From NCBI GenBank assembly GCA_028824555.1, contig JAPPDJ010000018.1, forward strand, positions 36,280-100,279: 64,000 nt of DNA, in the 5' to 3' direction. Origin of the DNA: Gammaproteobacteria bacterium (GTDB taxonomy: Bacteria; Pseudomonadota; Gammaproteobacteria; Pseudomonadales; Azotimanducaceae). This document shows, piece after piece, positions 53,628-63,999 of this stretch. The notes below the pieces were generated by a model that had not been told where the DNA came from, made no database searches, and was given only the letters and a program-made list of their open reading frames with translations. The position numbers and the translations under genes were made by a program. Positions within the stretch are counted from its first letter, which is position 1. Each line of letters begins with the position of its first letter.

Positions 53628-55179
53628 GGTTCTCGGCAAGCTCGACGGCCGCAGGGAATTCGGGCGCCTGCGTCGAGGCATCGAGAAGGAGAGCCTCCGG
53701 GTGTCGCCGGCCGGCAGGCTGGCGCGAACCCCGCACCCTGCGGCGCTCGGCTCGGCACTGACGCATCCGCACGTCACCACCGACTTCAGCGAGGCGCAAC
53801 TCGAACTCATCACAGGAGTGCACGAGTCGGCGAGCGACTGCCTCAAGGAACTGACGGACATCCACGCCTTCGTCCACGCCGGGATCGGCGACGAGTTGCT
53901 GTGGGCCACCAGCATGCCTTGCATCGCCGACCCCGAGCACACGATTCCGGTGGGCCGCTATGGCGACTCGAATGTGGGCCGCTCCAAGACCGTGTATCGA
54001 TTGGGGCTCGGTCATCGCTACGGCCGCCTGATGCAAACCATCAGCGGCATCCACTACAACTTCTCCTTGCCGGAAGCGCTTTGGGATGTCATCGCCCATG
54101 CCCACGGGATCAGCGCCGACCGGGATTTCGTCACTGACGCCTACTTCGCCCTCATTCGCAACTTTCGGCGTCATTCCTGGCTACTCATCTATCTCTTCGG
54201 ATCATCGCCGGCGGTGTGCCGGTCGTTCGCGCAGGGCGAGAGTGGACTGGCCGAATGGGACTCGGGAACCCTGTATCTGCCCTACGCAACATCCTTGCGC
54301 ATGGGTCGGCTGGGCTACCAGAGCGAAGCCCAGTCATCGCTGCACATCTCCTACAACACCTTGGAGCAATATGCCGAAACCATGCACTCGGCACTGACGC
54401 GACCGTATCCGCGCTATGAAGCCATCGGCGTGCAGGATGTAGATGGTCAATATCGTCAGCTATCGACGGCCCTGTTGCAGATCGAGAACGAGTTTTACGG
54501 CACCATAAGGCCGAAGCGGCGCACGATGCCGAGCGAGCGCCCGCTGGCGGCATTGGCGGATCGTGGGGTGGAATATGTTGAAGTGCGCTGTCTCGACCTC
54601 GATCCCTTTGCCGAAGTGGGAATCGACACCGACACCATGCACTTCCTTGATGTATTCCTGCTGCTGTGCCTCTTGGCCCAAAGCCCGCCGGACAGTCCCG
54701 AGGAGTCCGAATTCATGTGGCGCAATCAGCTCGCGGTAGTGGAAGAGGGGCGTCGCCCGGAGCTGACCCTCGCCATGGGCGGAGAGGCGCTCGGGTGGGC
54801 GCGGGAACTCATCGATGGTTGCGCGGAACTCGCCGCAGCCATGGATGCTGGCATTGGTGGCGATGCGCATATGCAAGCGGTCGAGGCACAGCGGCACAAG
54901 GTGGAAGCTGTTGCAGCCACGCCGTCGGCCCGGGTGCTGGCTGCCATGACCGCGAAACGGGAGGGTTTTTTCGACTTCGCCATGGGGCAATCGCTGGCCC
55001 ATCGCGGCGGCTTTCGCGGTGGTCGGCTGACACCTGAGCGCCAAGGCGAGTTCGCCGCCATGAGCGAACGCTCGCTGGCGGAGCAGGTAGCCATCGAGGC
55101 TGCGGACACCGAGTCATTCGACGAGTACCTTGAGCGCTTTCTTGCGTTCGGGCCTCGCCCGGGGAAGCCGTTGCCTTGA
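53590..55179 (+). CDS. gshA: Glutamate-cysteine ligase, gammaproteobacterial type
   Basis: A 529-residue enzyme that makes gamma-glutamylcysteine for glutathione. [47 protein letters not shown] and [15 protein letters not shown] are diagnostic. ATG 53590 lies inside the pckA 3' end, and no better start exists before the conserved block, so the genes overlap by 38 nt and are translationally linked. Its stop overlaps the TTG of acpH. gshB is not in the window. Confidence 0.94.
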   Translation: MPGSLPPVRVPPEVLGKLDGRREFGRLRRGIEKESLRVSPAGRLARTPHPAALGSALTHPHVTTDFSEAQLELITGVHESASDCLKELTDIHAFVHAGIGDELLWATSMPCIADPEHTIPVGRYGDSNVGRSKTVYRLGLGHRYGRLMQTISGIHYNFSLPEALWDVIAHAHGISADRDFVTDAYFALIRNFRRHSWLLIYLFGSSPAVCRSFAQGESGLAEWDSGTLYLPYATSLRMGRLGYQSEAQSSLHISYNTLEQYAETMHSALTRPYPRYEAIGVQDVDGQYRQLSTALLQIENEFYGTIRPKRRTMPSERPLAALADRGVEYVEVRCLDLDPFAEVGIDTDTMHFLDVFLLLCLLAQSPPDSPEESEFMWRNQLAVVEEGRRPELTLAMGGEALGWARELIDGCAELAAAMDAGIGGDAHMQAVEAQRHKVEAVAATPSARVLAAMTAKREGFFDFAMGQSLAHRGGFRGGRLTPERQGEFAAMSERSLAEQVAIEAADTESFDEYLERFLAFGPRPGKPLP

Positions 55180-55775
55180 ATTTCCTGGCACATTGCCTGC
55201 TCGCGGCACCTGAAGAGGGGCTGATGGCCGGCGGTGTGCTGGGCGATTTCATCAAGGGGCCGGTGCCCGATACCCTGCCGCCTGAACTCCGTGCCGGCAT
55301 TCGGCTGCACCGTCGCATCGATTCGTTCTCCAATCGCCTGCCCGACATGAAGGTGAGCGTGCGACGGTTTGGTCCGGAGTTGCGCCGGGCGGCCCCCGTG
55401 CTGCTCGACATCGTTGCCGATCGCATACTCGCCGAGACATGGCAGTGCTACAGCGATCGCCACATAGGCGACTTCACCAGCGATGTCTATGCCGCATTGG
55501 CCATTCACGACGACCATGTGCCAGTCGCCGGGCGACGATTCGTCGACTACATGGTGGCGACGGATCTGCTGGCCCGGTACGACGAGCCGGAACCGCTCGG
55601 GCGCGCTGCACGACATGTGCTGGAGCGCCTGCGAATGGACCATTTGGTGGAACCTTTTGCGGCGGCAATGGACGAACAATGGGCGGCCTTGACCCGCGAC
55701 TTTCACGTCTACTTCCCGCGTCTTCAGGAGTTTGCAGCCGAGGAGAAACATGCCATCGCTAGTTCGTCTCGATGA
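55176..55775 (+). CDS. acpH: Acyl carrier protein phosphodiesterase
   Basis: A 199-residue protein of the AcpH (DUF479) family, which removes 4'-phosphopantetheine from [31 protein letters not shown] matches the family start and His/Asp residues (RLHRRIDSF, DDHV) could form the metal site of its HD-like fold. The TTG start overlaps the gshA stop (TTGA). Its C-terminus overlaps the dsbB ribosome-binding site and start. Confidence 0.88.
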   Translation: MNFLAHCLLAAPEEGLMAGGVLGDFIKGPVPDTLPPELRAGIRLHRRIDSFSNRLPDMKVSVRRFGPELRRAAPVLLDIVADRILAETWQCYSDRHIGDFTSDVYAALAIHDDHVPVAGRRFVDYMVATDLLARYDEPEPLGRAARHVLERLRMDHLVEPFAAAMDEQWAALTRDFHVYFPRLQEFAAEEKHAIASSSR

Positions 55776-56232
55776 TCCCGATGTGCGTTGTGTGGGTGTC
55801 GTCCTGCTGGTGGCGATGTTGCTCATCGGTGCCTTGATTCTCGAACACGGCTTCGCCTTGCTTCCTTGCGCACTGTGCCTCATGCAGCGCATCTGGGTGA
55901 TGGTGGCGGGCATCGTCGTCGCCGTCTCTCTGGCACACGACACTCGGCGGCGGGTCTATCCCGTGTTGGCGTCGCTGGCGGCGTTGATTGGCGCTGGGTT
56001 CTCGCTGCGGCAACTATGGATCATGGCCTTTCCCGATTCCGCACCCGCGTGCGGTGCGGACATCAACTATCTGATCGAAGTCTTCCCAGCCGCCGAGGTG
56101 CTGCAGGCCATGACTTTCGGCACGGGCAACTGCGCGGATCACTCCGCCGCGATACCCCTTTCGGCGCTCGGGGGATTCGTCGCGATCATCGCGTGGGCGG
56201 TGTGGCACCTGCGCCGACTCTCCCGGGCATAG
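55750..56232 (+). CDS. dsbB: DsbB-type disulfide bond formation protein
   Basis: A 160-residue inner-membrane quinone reductase that reoxidises DsbA. Four transmembrane helices are seen. The first active pair is PCALC (Cys40, Cys43) and the second pair Cys101 and Cys128, as in E. coli DsbB. GAGGAG 4 nt before ATG 55750 fixes the start, which overlaps acpH by 26 nt. dsbA is not nearby. Confidence 0.93.
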   Translation: MPSLVRLDDPDVRCVGVVLLVAMLLIGALILEHGFALLPCALCLMQRIWVMVAGIVVAVSLAHDTRRRVYPVLASLAALIGAGFSLRQLWIMAFPDSAPACGADINYLIEVFPAAEVLQAMTFGTGNCADHSAAIPLSALGGFVAIIAWAVWHLRRLSRA

Positions 56233-56284
56233 CGCAAACATCCCTGCCAGATACCGCCCCGTGTATGACATAGCCATGTATTCT

Positions 56285-56300
56285 TTGTATGTATATACAG
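56285..56300 (+). promoter_or_regulatory. Candidate LexA (SOS) box upstream of the ParA-like gene
   Basis: TTGTATGTATATACAG agrees at 14 of 16 positions with the E. coli consensus CTGTATATATATACAG, including the CAG end. It lies in an AT-rich patch (56265-56345) that stands out from the GC-rich surroundings and so probably contains the promoter of the gene at 56434. The first half begins TTG rather than CTG. Confirmed only by eye. Confidence 0.5.
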
Positions 56301-56433
56301 TTAATGGGTGCCAGTTCACCGCAAATACCTAAGAAATCGTGGAAAAACCGTGAAAGTACGGCACATTAGCTAGACATTTCCGGTGCTGATGGGGTACTGT
56401 CGCGCCGTTTTGCTCGGGAGTGTGCGCAAAGCC

Positions 56434-57198
56434 ATGCGCAGCAGGGTTCTGGTGGTGAACGGCAAGGGTGGCTGTGGCAAGACCACCGTCGCGACCAATC
56501 TGGCGTCAACCATCGCGAACCGGGGGCAAAGGGTGGCCCTCATGGACTACGAACGCGAAGCCTGCGCTTCGGCTTGGCTGGGCTGGCGCGGGCACTACGT
56601 CCCATCCATCACCCGCACCCAAGGCGCATCGATGTATGAGACGACGGCGTTTAGCCTGCGTATCCCGCCCGGCCACGACTGCATGGTGATCGACGGCTCC
56701 TCGGGCCTTACTGGGTCGGATCTGGATCTGCCACTGCAACAGGCCGATCTGGTGCTGGTGCCGCTCATGCCTTCCCCTTTCGACCTCGAAGCGACGGCGC
56801 GTTTCCTGGCCGAGTTGCGCGCGAGCCGGTCGGTGCGCCGGCGGCGCGTTGCCGTCGCCGTGATCGTCATGCGCCTGCCCGAGTGCGAGGAGACGGTGGC
56901 GCGATTTGCAGACTCCGTACGCAAGCTCGCAGTTCCCTGCGCGGCGGTGTTCCGCGACCATCCGGTGTACAACGCCGCCGCAGCGAAGGGTCTCGGCATC
57001 TCCGAGGTCGCTGGCAACGAAGACGAACGGGTGGAAGCCGCTGCCTGGGAACGCTTGGTGGACGATTGGGTCATGGTGACCAGCGAACCGCCAGCGAAGG
57101 TGCCTGCCAACGGAACCGCAAACGGACACGCTGGCACACAACCGCAAGCACGGAAGCTCGAGCTCGAGCCGATGTCGGGCCTCGCCCGACTGTCCTAG
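56434..57198 (+). CDS. ParA/MinD-type (SIMIBI) ATPase
   Basis: A 254-residue deviant-Walker ATPase. VLVVNGKGGCGKTTVA is the Walker A with both lysines (Lys11, Lys16). CMVIDGSSGLTG is the Walker B region and LVLVPLMPSPFDLEA follows. The switch region reads MDYEREACASAW, unlike the usual DxDPQG, so nucleotide-switch behaviour may differ. No parB gene is adjacent, so it is probably not chromosome-partition ParA but a solitary member. ATG 56434 is used; ATG 56389 and GTG 56422 are possible. It follows an AT-rich region with a candidate LexA box. Confidence 0.8.
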   Translation: MRSRVLVVNGKGGCGKTTVATNLASTIANRGQRVALMDYEREACASAWLGWRGHYVPSITRTQGASMYETTAFSLRIPPGHDCMVIDGSSGLTGSDLDLPLQQADLVLVPLMPSPFDLEATARFLAELRASRSVRRRRVAVAVIVMRLPECEETVARFADSVRKLAVPCAAVFRDHPVYNAAAAKGLGISEVAGNEDERVEAAAWERLVDDWVMVTSEPPAKVPANGTANGHAGTQPQARKLELEPMSGLARLS

Positions 57199-57282
57199 CC
57201 GAAGCGCCACTCCGGAGGGAGCCCCAGCGCCACCCTCCGCGACCGACTCCCGAAGCTGCGCTTCCGTTGGCAAAATAGGACC

Positions 57283-59145
57283 ATGCTGCAACTCAATCGG
57301 GTGATCCTCAAGCGTGGGGATCGCGCTCTGTTCGACGAACTCGACGTCACCGTGCATCCCGGCCACAAGGCGGGTGTCGTGGGGCGCAATGGTGTCGGCA
57401 AGAGCACCATGTTCGACCTCATTCGCGGCCGTCTGCTGCCGGAGGAGGGTGATGTCCTCTTCCCCCGAGGCTGGCGCGTCGCTTGGCTCGAGCAGGCGGC
57501 AGCTCCCTCGCCCCGCACCGCGCTCGACTACGTGCTCGATGGCGACCGCGTGCTGCGCAAGGCGGAGAAGGCCATCGCCACGGCCGCAGAGCAGGACGAC
57601 CACGACGCGATTGCCCACGCCTGGAGCGACTACGGCGATGCTGGTGGACACGATGCCGAGGCCCGTGCCGGCAAGATCCTGCATGGCCTAGGCTTTGCAA
57701 GCGGCGATTTCGGGCGGCGCCACGAAGAGTTCTCCGGCGGCTGGCGCATTCGCCTGCAACTAGCGCGCGCCTTGATGACGCCGTCGGACTTGCTGCTTCT
57801 CGACGAACCCACCAACCACCTGGACCTCGAAGCCACGCTCTGGCTAGAGGCTTGGCTACGGCGCTATCAAGGAACCCTGCTCACCATCGCCCACGACCGC
57901 GAGTTCCTTGATCGCACCGTCTCCGAGATCGTCCACATCGACGCCGGCAAGGCCGCAACCTACGTCGGCAACTACGCCTCCTTCGAGCGCCAGCGTGCCG
58001 AAGCGCTGGCGCGGCAACAGGCGTTGCACGAACGGCAGCAACAGGAGATCGAACGCATCCACCGCTTCGTGCGCCGCTTCCGCGCCAAGGAAAGCAAGGC
58101 GCGGCAAGTGCAAAGTCGCCTCAAGGCGCTCGACCGGATGGATCAGGTGGCTGCCGTACATGCCGAGTCCGGCTATCGGTTCTCGTTCACGAGCCCGCGC
58201 AAGACTTCCTACCCCACCATCTCCCTCGACAACGTGGCACTCGGCTATGACGATGTGCCGGTGCTCGAGGATGTCACCTTGCGGGTCTCGCCAGACGACC
58301 GCATTGGCGTCCTCGGCGAAAACGGCGCCGGCAAGACCACGCTGTTGCGTTGCCTGGCGCGGGAGATGACACCGATGGACGGCACGGTGACGCGCGGACG
58401 GCACGACTCGGTGGCCTATTTCGCCCAGCATCAGCTCGAGTCCCTGGACCTCGCCAAGAGCCCCCTCGATCACTTGCTCGAAACCATGTCACAGCAGGCA
58501 GCACGGGATTACCTCGGCGGTTGGGGCTTCGCCGGCGACGATGTGGCGCGCCCGGCGCGGACATTCTCCGGCGGCGAGAAGGCGCGCCTCGTGTTGGCTC
58601 TGATTGCTCGCACGGAACCTGCCGTGCTGGTGCTCGACGAGCCCACCAACCACCTCGATCTCGACATGCGCCAAGCCCTCGCGGTGGCGCTGCAGGAATA
58701 CGCAGGGGCATTGCTCTTGGTGTCCCATGATCGCCACATGCTGCGTCAGTGCGTGGACCAGTTCTGGCTGGTGCGCGATGGCAGGGTGACGAGGTTCGGC
58801 GATGACCTTGCCGCCTACGAAGCGCTGAGTCAGCGCAAGCGTGCCGGCAACGGGGACGAGAACGCGGGCAAGGGCGAGCAGCGTGCCCTCAAGGGCCGAC
58901 CTCAGCGCGGCCACCTCAAGTCGCTTGAACGCAGGGAACGACAACTAAGCGGCGAGATCGAACGAGCCACCCGGCAGCTCGCGGAAGTCGAGCGCAAGCT
59001 GGCGGACCCGGCAACCTACCGCCGCGATCCGTCTCTCATCGAGGAACTGGCCCGAGAGCGGGGCCGCACCCGGCGCAGCCTAGAACGGGCGGAGGAGTCG
59101 TGGTTGGCGGTGCAGGAGGAGCTTGAAGCGACCGGCACGGCGTGA
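57283..59145 (+). CDS. ABC-F family ATPase (YheS-like)
   Basis: A 620-residue soluble protein with two ABC ATPase domains and no membrane segment, typical of translation-linked ABC-F factors. Walker A motifs are GRNGVGKST and GENGAGKTT; signatures FSGGWRIRLQLARAL and FSGGEKARLVLAL; Walker B LLLLDEPTNHLD and VLVLDEPTNHLD. The linker (residues about 240-310) is highly charged and contains the P-site tRNA-interacting region. Length and the C-terminal coiled coil match E. coli YheS or Uup. Confidence 0.93.
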   Translation: MLQLNRVILKRGDRALFDELDVTVHPGHKAGVVGRNGVGKSTMFDLIRGRLLPEEGDVLFPRGWRVAWLEQAAAPSPRTALDYVLDGDRVLRKAEKAIATAAEQDDHDAIAHAWSDYGDAGGHDAEARAGKILHGLGFASGDFGRRHEEFSGGWRIRLQLARALMTPSDLLLLDEPTNHLDLEATLWLEAWLRRYQGTLLTIAHDREFLDRTVSEIVHIDAGKAATYVGNYASFERQRAEALARQQALHERQQQEIERIHRFVRRFRAKESKARQVQSRLKALDRMDQVAAVHAESGYRFSFTSPRKTSYPTISLDNVALGYDDVPVLEDVTLRVSPDDRIGVLGENGAGKTTLLRCLAREMTPMDGTVTRGRHDSVAYFAQHQLESLDLAKSPLDHLLETMSQQAARDYLGGWGFAGDDVARPARTFSGGEKARLVLALIARTEPAVLVLDEPTNHLDLDMRQALAVALQEYAGALLLVSHDRHMLRQCVDQFWLVRDGRVTRFGDDLAAYEALSQRKRAGNGDENAGKGEQRALKGRPQRGHLKSLERRERQLSGEIERATRQLAEVERKLADPATYRRDPSLIEELARERGRTRRSLERAEESWLAVQEELEATGTA

Positions 59146-59158
59146 CCGGGCTCAGGTG

Positions 59159-59800
59159 TCAGACCAGCAGGATGAACGGCTCGATGAATCGCGCCACGGC
59201 CATGACGGTCTGGAACACCGGCAGGCCGACGAACTGCAGCAGGATCAGCCCTAACAGCGCAAGGGCGCCATAGCGGGCGTTGTAGTGCACGTACTTCCGC
59301 GCCAGTTGCCTCGGCAGGAAGTAGGGCAGGATGTAGTGCCCGTCCAAGGGGCCGAGTGGAATCAGGTTGAACACCATCAGCACGAGATTGATGCCCACCA
59401 GATAGGCGACGAACACCTGCACGCCGTCGCTGCCGACCGCGCCAAAGCCGAGCTTGGCGAGCAGGACAAAGACGTTCAGCACCACCGCCGCCACGACGAG
59501 GTTCATGAAGGGCCCGGCCGCCGCCACCCACAAGTCCGCAAAGCGTGACGTGAAGTTGCGCGGGTCCGTCGGCACCGGCTTGGCATAGCCGATGCCAATG
59601 GCTACCACCATGAACAGCCCCACCGGATCGATGTGCGCGATCGGGTTCACCGTCAGTCGCCCGGCCCGCTCCGCCGTGTCGTCACCAAAGCGCTTGGCCA
59701 CGAAGGCATGGCCAAACTCGTGAAACGACAGCGAGATCACGAGCGCAATCACGATGAGCGCAAACAGCGCAAACTCGCCTTGGAAGAGCAGCGGGAGCAT
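59159..59800 (-). CDS. Site-2 protease family (M50) membrane metalloprotease
   Basis: A 213-residue intramembrane protease of the small Rip1/YwhC-like type. SFHEFGHAFVAKRFGDDTAERAGRLTVNP holds the HExxH zinc site. NLIPLGPLDGHYIL supplies the Asp ligand. About five transmembrane helices are seen. No PDZ domain exists. The substrate is unknown. It converges on the ABC-F gene with 13 nt between their ends. Confidence 0.9.
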   Translation of the reverse strand: MLPLLFQGEFALFALIVIALVISLSFHEFGHAFVAKRFGDDTAERAGRLTVNPIAHIDPVGLFMVVAIGIGYAKPVPTDPRNFTSRFADLWVAAAGPFMNLVVAAVVLNVFVLLAKLGFGAVGSDGVQVFVAYLVGINLVLMVFNLIPLGPLDGHYILPYFLPRQLARKYVHYNARYGALALLGLILLQFVGLPVFQTVMAVARFIEPFILLV

Positions 59801-59852
59801 TTCCGGCGTGCGTCCTTGGATCGGGACGTCGATTGTATGCGCCCGGGAGACT

Positions 59853-60060
59853 GAATCCGACCAGGCGACTCACCCGACGAGCCCCCCTCCGAGAAAGCGA
59901 GGACCCTTTGAATCCGACGAAGCGACTCATCCGGCCAGCCCCCCCTCCGAGAAAAAGCGAGGACCCTTTGAATCCGACGAAGCGATTCATCCGCCAGCCC
60001 CCCCTCCGAGAAAAAGCGAGGACCCTTTTCTCGACTCCCCCGCAAGGGGGGAGTGACAGG
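59853..60060. repeat. Three 57-60 bp tandem repeats, partial type B units
   Basis: Units at 59853-59909, 59910-59969 and 59970-60029 share GAATCCGACGAAGCGACTCA and CCCCCCTCCGAGAAAAAGCG. The last unit runs into the remaining part of a type B element (to 60060). They appear to have arisen by duplication of a truncated type B unit together with 28 bp of flank. Confidence 0.7.
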
Positions 60061-60150
60061 GACGGCCCCCGCCGGCACTTTCTATCGGTCCCCCGCCGGC
60101 AGTTCCGCCACTCCGCCCGGCACTTCCCGTCACTCTCCGACGGGCACCAC

Positions 60151-60219
60151 CCTGTCACTCCCCCCTCGAGGGGGAGTCGAGAAAAGCCGTCCTCGGCTTT
60201 TCTCGGAGGGGGGGCCGCC
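60151..60219 (+). repeat. Type B palindromic repeat, copy B5
   Basis: Stems CTCCCCC/GGGGGAG and GAGAAAAGCCG/CGGCTTTTCTC with loop TCCT. Lies before the FAD-linked oxidase gene; the gap 59801-60366 contains only repeats. Confidence 0.7.
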
Positions 60220-60366
60220 GACCCAAAGCCCGCCGCACCGAGATGCTCAGCAAGGCAAGCCCTCGTACGCCCCAACTGCAGAAAAAAATCCCCTACGGCA
60301 AACGCATCTCCTTCCCAACGAAGCCCGGCCATATACTCATCGCCACCCACAAGCCGTGCACCAACC

Positions 60367-61746
<1,380 letters not shown>

Positions 61747-61800
61747 GGCAGCTCTCTGGTGTTTTTGTTCTGGGTGAGGGGAAGGGGCGGGCTTTGGGTC

Positions 61801-61864
61801 GGCGGCCCCCCCTCCGAGAAATCGAGGACGATTTCTCGACTCCCCCGCGAGGGGGGAGTGACAG
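61801..61864 (-). repeat. Type B palindromic repeat, copy B6
   Basis: Reverse orientation; stem GAGAAATCG/CGATTTCTC with loop AGGA (TCCT on the other strand) and CTCCCCC/GGGGGGAG stem. Lies between two convergent genes; could serve as a bidirectional terminator. Confidence 0.7.
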
Positions 61865-61885
61865 GGAAGTCGTCGGCGTAGGCTC

Positions 61886-62566
61886 CTAAGTGACGATTTC
61901 AATGCCGTTTGGCGAAGCCACGATCACCGCTTCCGGCCGCTGGATGGCGAAGATGCCGTTGGTGACGACACCCGGGATGTCGTTGATGGTTGCCTCCAGC
62001 GAGGCTGCATCGTCGATGGCGAGCCCATGGATGTCGAGGATCGGGTTGCCGTTGTCGGTGACGAACCCCTCGCGCCGGCGGGGCGTGCCGCCAAGCTCCA
62101 TCAAGCGCTCCGCAACGAGGCGACTTGCCATAGGCACCACCTCAACAGGCAGCGGGAACGTGCCCAGGCGCGCCACCATCTTGGAGTCGTCGACGATGCA
62201 CAGGAATCGTTCCGCCGTGGCGGCGACGATCTTCTCCCGCGTCAATGCGCCGCCGCCGCCCTTGATGAGCGACCGATCCGGCGCCACCTCGTCGGCGCCA
62301 TCCACATAGACGGCGACACGCTCGGCATCGCCCAAGTCCAGCACGCGGATGCCGTGCCCTCGAAGCCTGGCGGCGGTGTCCTCGCTGCTCGCCACGGTGG
62401 CGCCAAAGGCACTCTTCACCTCGGCAAGAGCGTCGATGAAGTGATTGGCGGTGCTGCCGGTGCCCACGCCGACGATAGTTTGCCGGTCAAATGCCGGAAG
62501 GATCCGCTCCAAGGCGGCACGCGCACAGTCGCGCTTCAGGCGCTCGCGGGGGTCGAGCTCCGCCAC
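61886..62566 (-). CDS. rpiA: Ribose-5-phosphate isomerase A
   Basis: A 226-residue enzyme interconverting ribose 5-phosphate and ribulose 5-phosphate in the pentose phosphate pathway. VGVGTGSTANHFIDAL, DGADEVAPDRSLIKGGGGALTREKIVA and NPILDIHGL are the conserved phosphate-binding and catalytic blocks. GTG 62566 starts the protein; it is 7 nt after the def stop, in the same direction. Confidence 0.95.
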   Translation of the reverse strand: MAELDPRERLKRDCARAALERILPAFDRQTIVGVGTGSTANHFIDALAEVKSAFGATVASSEDTAARLRGHGIRVLDLGDAERVAVYVDGADEVAPDRSLIKGGGGALTREKIVAATAERFLCIVDDSKMVARLGTFPLPVEVVPMASRLVAERLMELGGTPRRREGFVTDNGNPILDIHGLAIDDAASLEATINDIPGVVTNGIFAIQRPEAVIVASPNGIEIVT

Positions 62567-62572
62567 TGCCCC

Positions 62573-63115
62573 TTAGCCTCCGGCTTCGGCCGGCTGCAGG
62601 TAACGGGCGTACTCCTCCTCGAAGGCGAGCTTGGTGGGGTCGCTGATGCGGTCGATGTAGAGCTTGCCGTCGAGATGGTCGAACTCGTGCTGGAAGACCG
62701 TGGCGAGGAGGCCCCGTGCAACCACGGACTCGGTTTCGCCACGAGGATTCGTGAACGTCACGCGAATGTGCTGCGGACGCTCGACGAAGCCGCGCAGCCC
62801 CGGCACCGACAGGCAGCCTTCCCAAAAGCCCGCGGTATCGTCGCCGAGCACTTCGATGGTGGGGTTGAAACACACCGTCGGCGTTGCAGTGTTCACGGCA
62901 CCGCCCGCTTCCTCGGGCAGATGAACGATTGCGAGCCGCATGTTCTCGCCCACCTGCGGCGCGGCAAGACCAATCCCGCCGTAGTCGTGCAGCGTGTCGA
63001 TCATGTCTGCGAGCAGGCGGTGCATGGCCTCCGTGCCGATGTCTTGAGCCGCCACCTCTCGCGCCCGGCGGCGCAGAGCCGGGTGCCCCATGCGGATGAT
63101 CTTGCGAACCGCCAT
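62573..63115 (-). CDS. def: Peptide deformylase
   Basis: A 180-residue metallohydrolase that removes the formyl group from new proteins. The three motifs are GIGLAAPQVG, EGCLSVPG and HEFDHLDG, carrying the Cys and two His ligands and the catalytic Glu. ATG 63115 (MAVRKIIRMGHPALR) is the family start; a further 18 codons upstream are rejected. It stands between rpiA and the GPP34 gene; no fmt is seen. Confidence 0.95.
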   Translation of the reverse strand: MAVRKIIRMGHPALRRRAREVAAQDIGTEAMHRLLADMIDTLHDYGGIGLAAPQVGENMRLAIVHLPEEAGGAVNTATPTVCFNPTIEVLGDDTAGFWEGCLSVPGLRGFVERPQHIRVTFTNPRGETESVVARGLLATVFQHEFDHLDGKLYIDRISDPTKLAFEEEYARYLQPAEAGG

Positions 63116-63143
63116 GGCTGCCTTTTGGCGTCGCGACGGCCGA

Positions 63144-63797
63144 TCAGAAGAACTGCGGCTGGGCGGCAATGGCGAGGGACGACTCGATGTCCCACACGGC
63201 CCGGGTCACAGCTTGACCGATCAGGTCCATCTTCCGCACCTGCTCGATGCGCTTGGCCGCTAGCTCTACCTCGCGCGGGGTGAGGAGTTCCTTGAAGATG
63301 CCGCACGCATCGGCGAGGCAAAGGATGACGATGTCGCGGGGGTCCGGAATGTCGTCGCTGAACAACACGCCCATGATGCGCAGCTTCACCTCGCGCTCCG
63401 CCTGGCCATCCACGATGGGATAGCGCCGGGCGCGGAACACCCACAGGAAGCGATCGTCGCGTTGCTCCAGGATGCCGCCCCTGATGAGGCGTTCGAGCGC
63501 GCGCTCGCGAATCTGGTCGGCGCGTGCCGCGGCCCTTTCCACCCAGTAGCGAGCGTCTCGGGTCTCCTGCGCGGCGGCGATGTCGGCCAGCATGGGATCA
63601 AGCAAGTCGTCGCCTACCGGCGTCTTGTCGAGCAGGATCAGGGTGCTTGGGTCGGTGTCGATGCGGTCCTCGAGCGCGAGGTCCATGAGCACGCCGCCGC
63701 CCAAGGCATAGCGCACACTCCAGTCGGGCACGCGCGCGAACCGGCCGTCCTCGTCGTGCAGCAAAAGAAGCATGATCTCTTCGGAGAACCTCAGCAT
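63144..63797 (-). CDS. GPP34 (GOLPH3/Vps74)-family protein
   Basis: A 217-residue, mainly helical protein. SEEIMLLLLHDEDGRF, RYALGGGVLMDLALEDRID and RALERLIRGGILEQRDDRF are the GPP34 segments. In eukaryotes this fold binds PI4P and glycosyltransferase tails at the Golgi; the bacterial role is unknown. ATG 63797 was chosen; a TTG 24 nt upstream is possible. It precedes def with 28 nt between them. Confidence 0.82.
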   Translation of the reverse strand: MLRFSEEIMLLLLHDEDGRFARVPDWSVRYALGGGVLMDLALEDRIDTDPSTLILLDKTPVGDDLLDPMLADIAAAQETRDARYWVERAAARADQIRERALERLIRGGILEQRDDRFLWVFRARRYPIVDGQAEREVKLRIMGVLFSDDIPDPRDIVILCLADACGIFKELLTPREVELAAKRIEQVRKMDLIGQAVTRAVWDIESSLAIAAQPQFF

Positions 63798-63939
63798 GGT
63801 CGCGGCCTTGTGCTTGTCCAAGAACGTTGCGGGGCAGGCGCTTAGCGCACCCTCGCAAGGAGCGGGCGGCAGTATAGCGCAGGGGGTACAGCCAACCCTC
63901 TGCGGAAGGTTCTCGCCCGTGCGGGCAATTGCCGCGTTT

Positions 63940-63999
63940 CTACGAGGGGAGGTCCTGCCAGCCGGGCTCCGTGACGACCGCCGTCAGCGCCACGTCGTG
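63940..63999 (-). CDS. Possible C-terminal end of a gene running off the right edge
   Basis: On the minus strand an open frame enters the window and ends with TAG at 63940-63942 after 19 codons (ending GWQDLPS). The protein-like composition and codon bias suggest a real C-terminus, but it is too short to identify. Confidence 0.25.
   Translation of the reverse strand, partial: HDVALTAVVTEPGWQDLPS

Noticed and set aside
59853..60029. Tandem repeats as a CRISPR array
   Set aside because: Only three units, adjacent without unique spacers, and part of a known dispersed repeat; no cas genes.
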